Shown here in pieces: positions 63,540-64,000 of a stretch of 64,000 nt of DNA. The stretch's first letter is position 1. Each line of letters starts with the position of its first letter. The notes under the pieces are model-generated. The model ran no database searches, was not told the DNA's origin, and saw nothing but the letters and a program-made list of their open reading frames with translations. The stretch lies in contig CM036762.1 of assembly GCA_020796225.1 (NCBI GenBank), positions 16,730,786 to 16,794,785 on the forward strand. The letters run 5' to 3'. The position numbers were made by a program, and so were the translations under genes. This DNA comes from Arion vulgaris. Its lineage: Eukaryota; Mollusca; Gastropoda; Stylommatophora; Arionidae.

Positions 63540-63920
63540 CTTCTTCTTCGACGCTCCATATCAACTGCTTGTTAACCTCTCTTTGTGATTTCTATGTGAT
63601 CCGAGCCTAAGAGCAATTGTATGTTGTGTCAGTTATGTGCCTACAAGTAGGCCAGCACATCCGATTCCTGCAGTGCATTTTATTTACTAGGGTAGCTTCC
63701 CTACCTCAGTTGCCTGTTATGACATGACTTGTAGGTCGCAGTGTTATTAGTCTTTACTCCCCATGCAGACCCAGGCTACACATGGGCATCCACCCATTTG
63801 AGGCTGGGTCGTCCTCATAACTGCTTGCTGATGGAGAAATCTTACTCCAACTGGGGATCGAACCGAGACCACCCGTCTAGGAAGCAAGTTCATTTACCAA
63901 TGTTCTACCAAGACTCTCTT
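63540..63920 (-). mobile_element. SINE family B followed by a family H-like piece
   Basis: 63540-63785 reverse family B (CTTCTTCGACGCTCCATATC …). 63795-63920 GAGGCTGGGTCGTCCTCATA … CTACCAAGACTCTCTTGC resembles the tRNA-like half of family H in reverse. Confidence 0.65.
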
Positions 63921-64000
63921 GCTACACCAAATATAATGCACCAATTCACTACACAACTTGTTAACTACACAACTTGCTTTTAAAGTGCTGATCAAAAGTA

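Overview
This is a eukaryotic, visibly AT-rich and repeat-laden animal genomic window. It holds two intron-rich genes in head-to-head orientation, and nearly everything between the exons is retroelement and transposon debris. On the minus strand I could assemble a complete NMDA receptor GluN1 subunit (GRIN1/Nmdar1). It has 18 coding exons between 38278 and 305, every junction is GT/AG and phase-compatible, and the total is 2862 nt = 953 residues plus stop with no break. An untranslated first exon near 45964 is inferred. On the plus strand, starting at an ATG at 46350, are the first seven coding exons of a TMEM39 family ER membrane protein (about 332 residues; the gene runs off the right edge). 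The two presumed 5' ends lie within about 400 bp of each other, in a stretch where I recognise no repeats, so they probably share a bidirectional promoter. The GluN1 tail (RWRG-IE-KRRT-LR after M4) and S2 domain look protostome-like. Together with the abundance of tRNA-type SINEs, RNase H LINEs and Penelope elements I lean to a mollusc, perhaps a gastropod, but this is inference and not demonstrated. 

Layout: 1-304 GRIN1 3' side with SINE debris; 305-38304 GRIN1 coding exons in introns of 0.5-4 kb; 38305-45963 a 7.7 kb 5'UTR intron packed with RNase H LINE fragments, a Penelope-like element and SINEs; about 45964-46349 the divergent promoter; 46350-63139 TMEM39 exons; 63140-64000 the next TMEM39 intron with SINEs. 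Repeats: I recognise about eight recurring short-repeat families (named A, B, C, D, E, H, I, J here only for cross-reference), many 5'-truncated LINE tails from about ten lineages, four TTAA-flanked MITEs, one Tc1/mariner-type MITE, one hAT-type MITE, two foldback elements related to the 3' end of a Penelope-like element, a 1.15 kb 24-bp minisatellite, and several smaller tandem arrays. 

The most interesting observations concern mobile or repetitive DNA pressed against GRIN1 splice sites. A poly(A) SINE sits at the exon 5 donor with a 12-bp target-site duplication that copies the donor itself. A LINE (AT)n tail begins about 9 bp from the exon 10 donor. The 24-bp minisatellite begins about 20 bp from the exon 11 donor, and the exon 11 acceptor lies in a duplicated 39-bp unit. 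TMEM39 exon 3 carries a one-base deletion relative to the frame required by its neighbours. No CRISPR array, operon, prokaryotic or clearly novel multi-gene system was seen.
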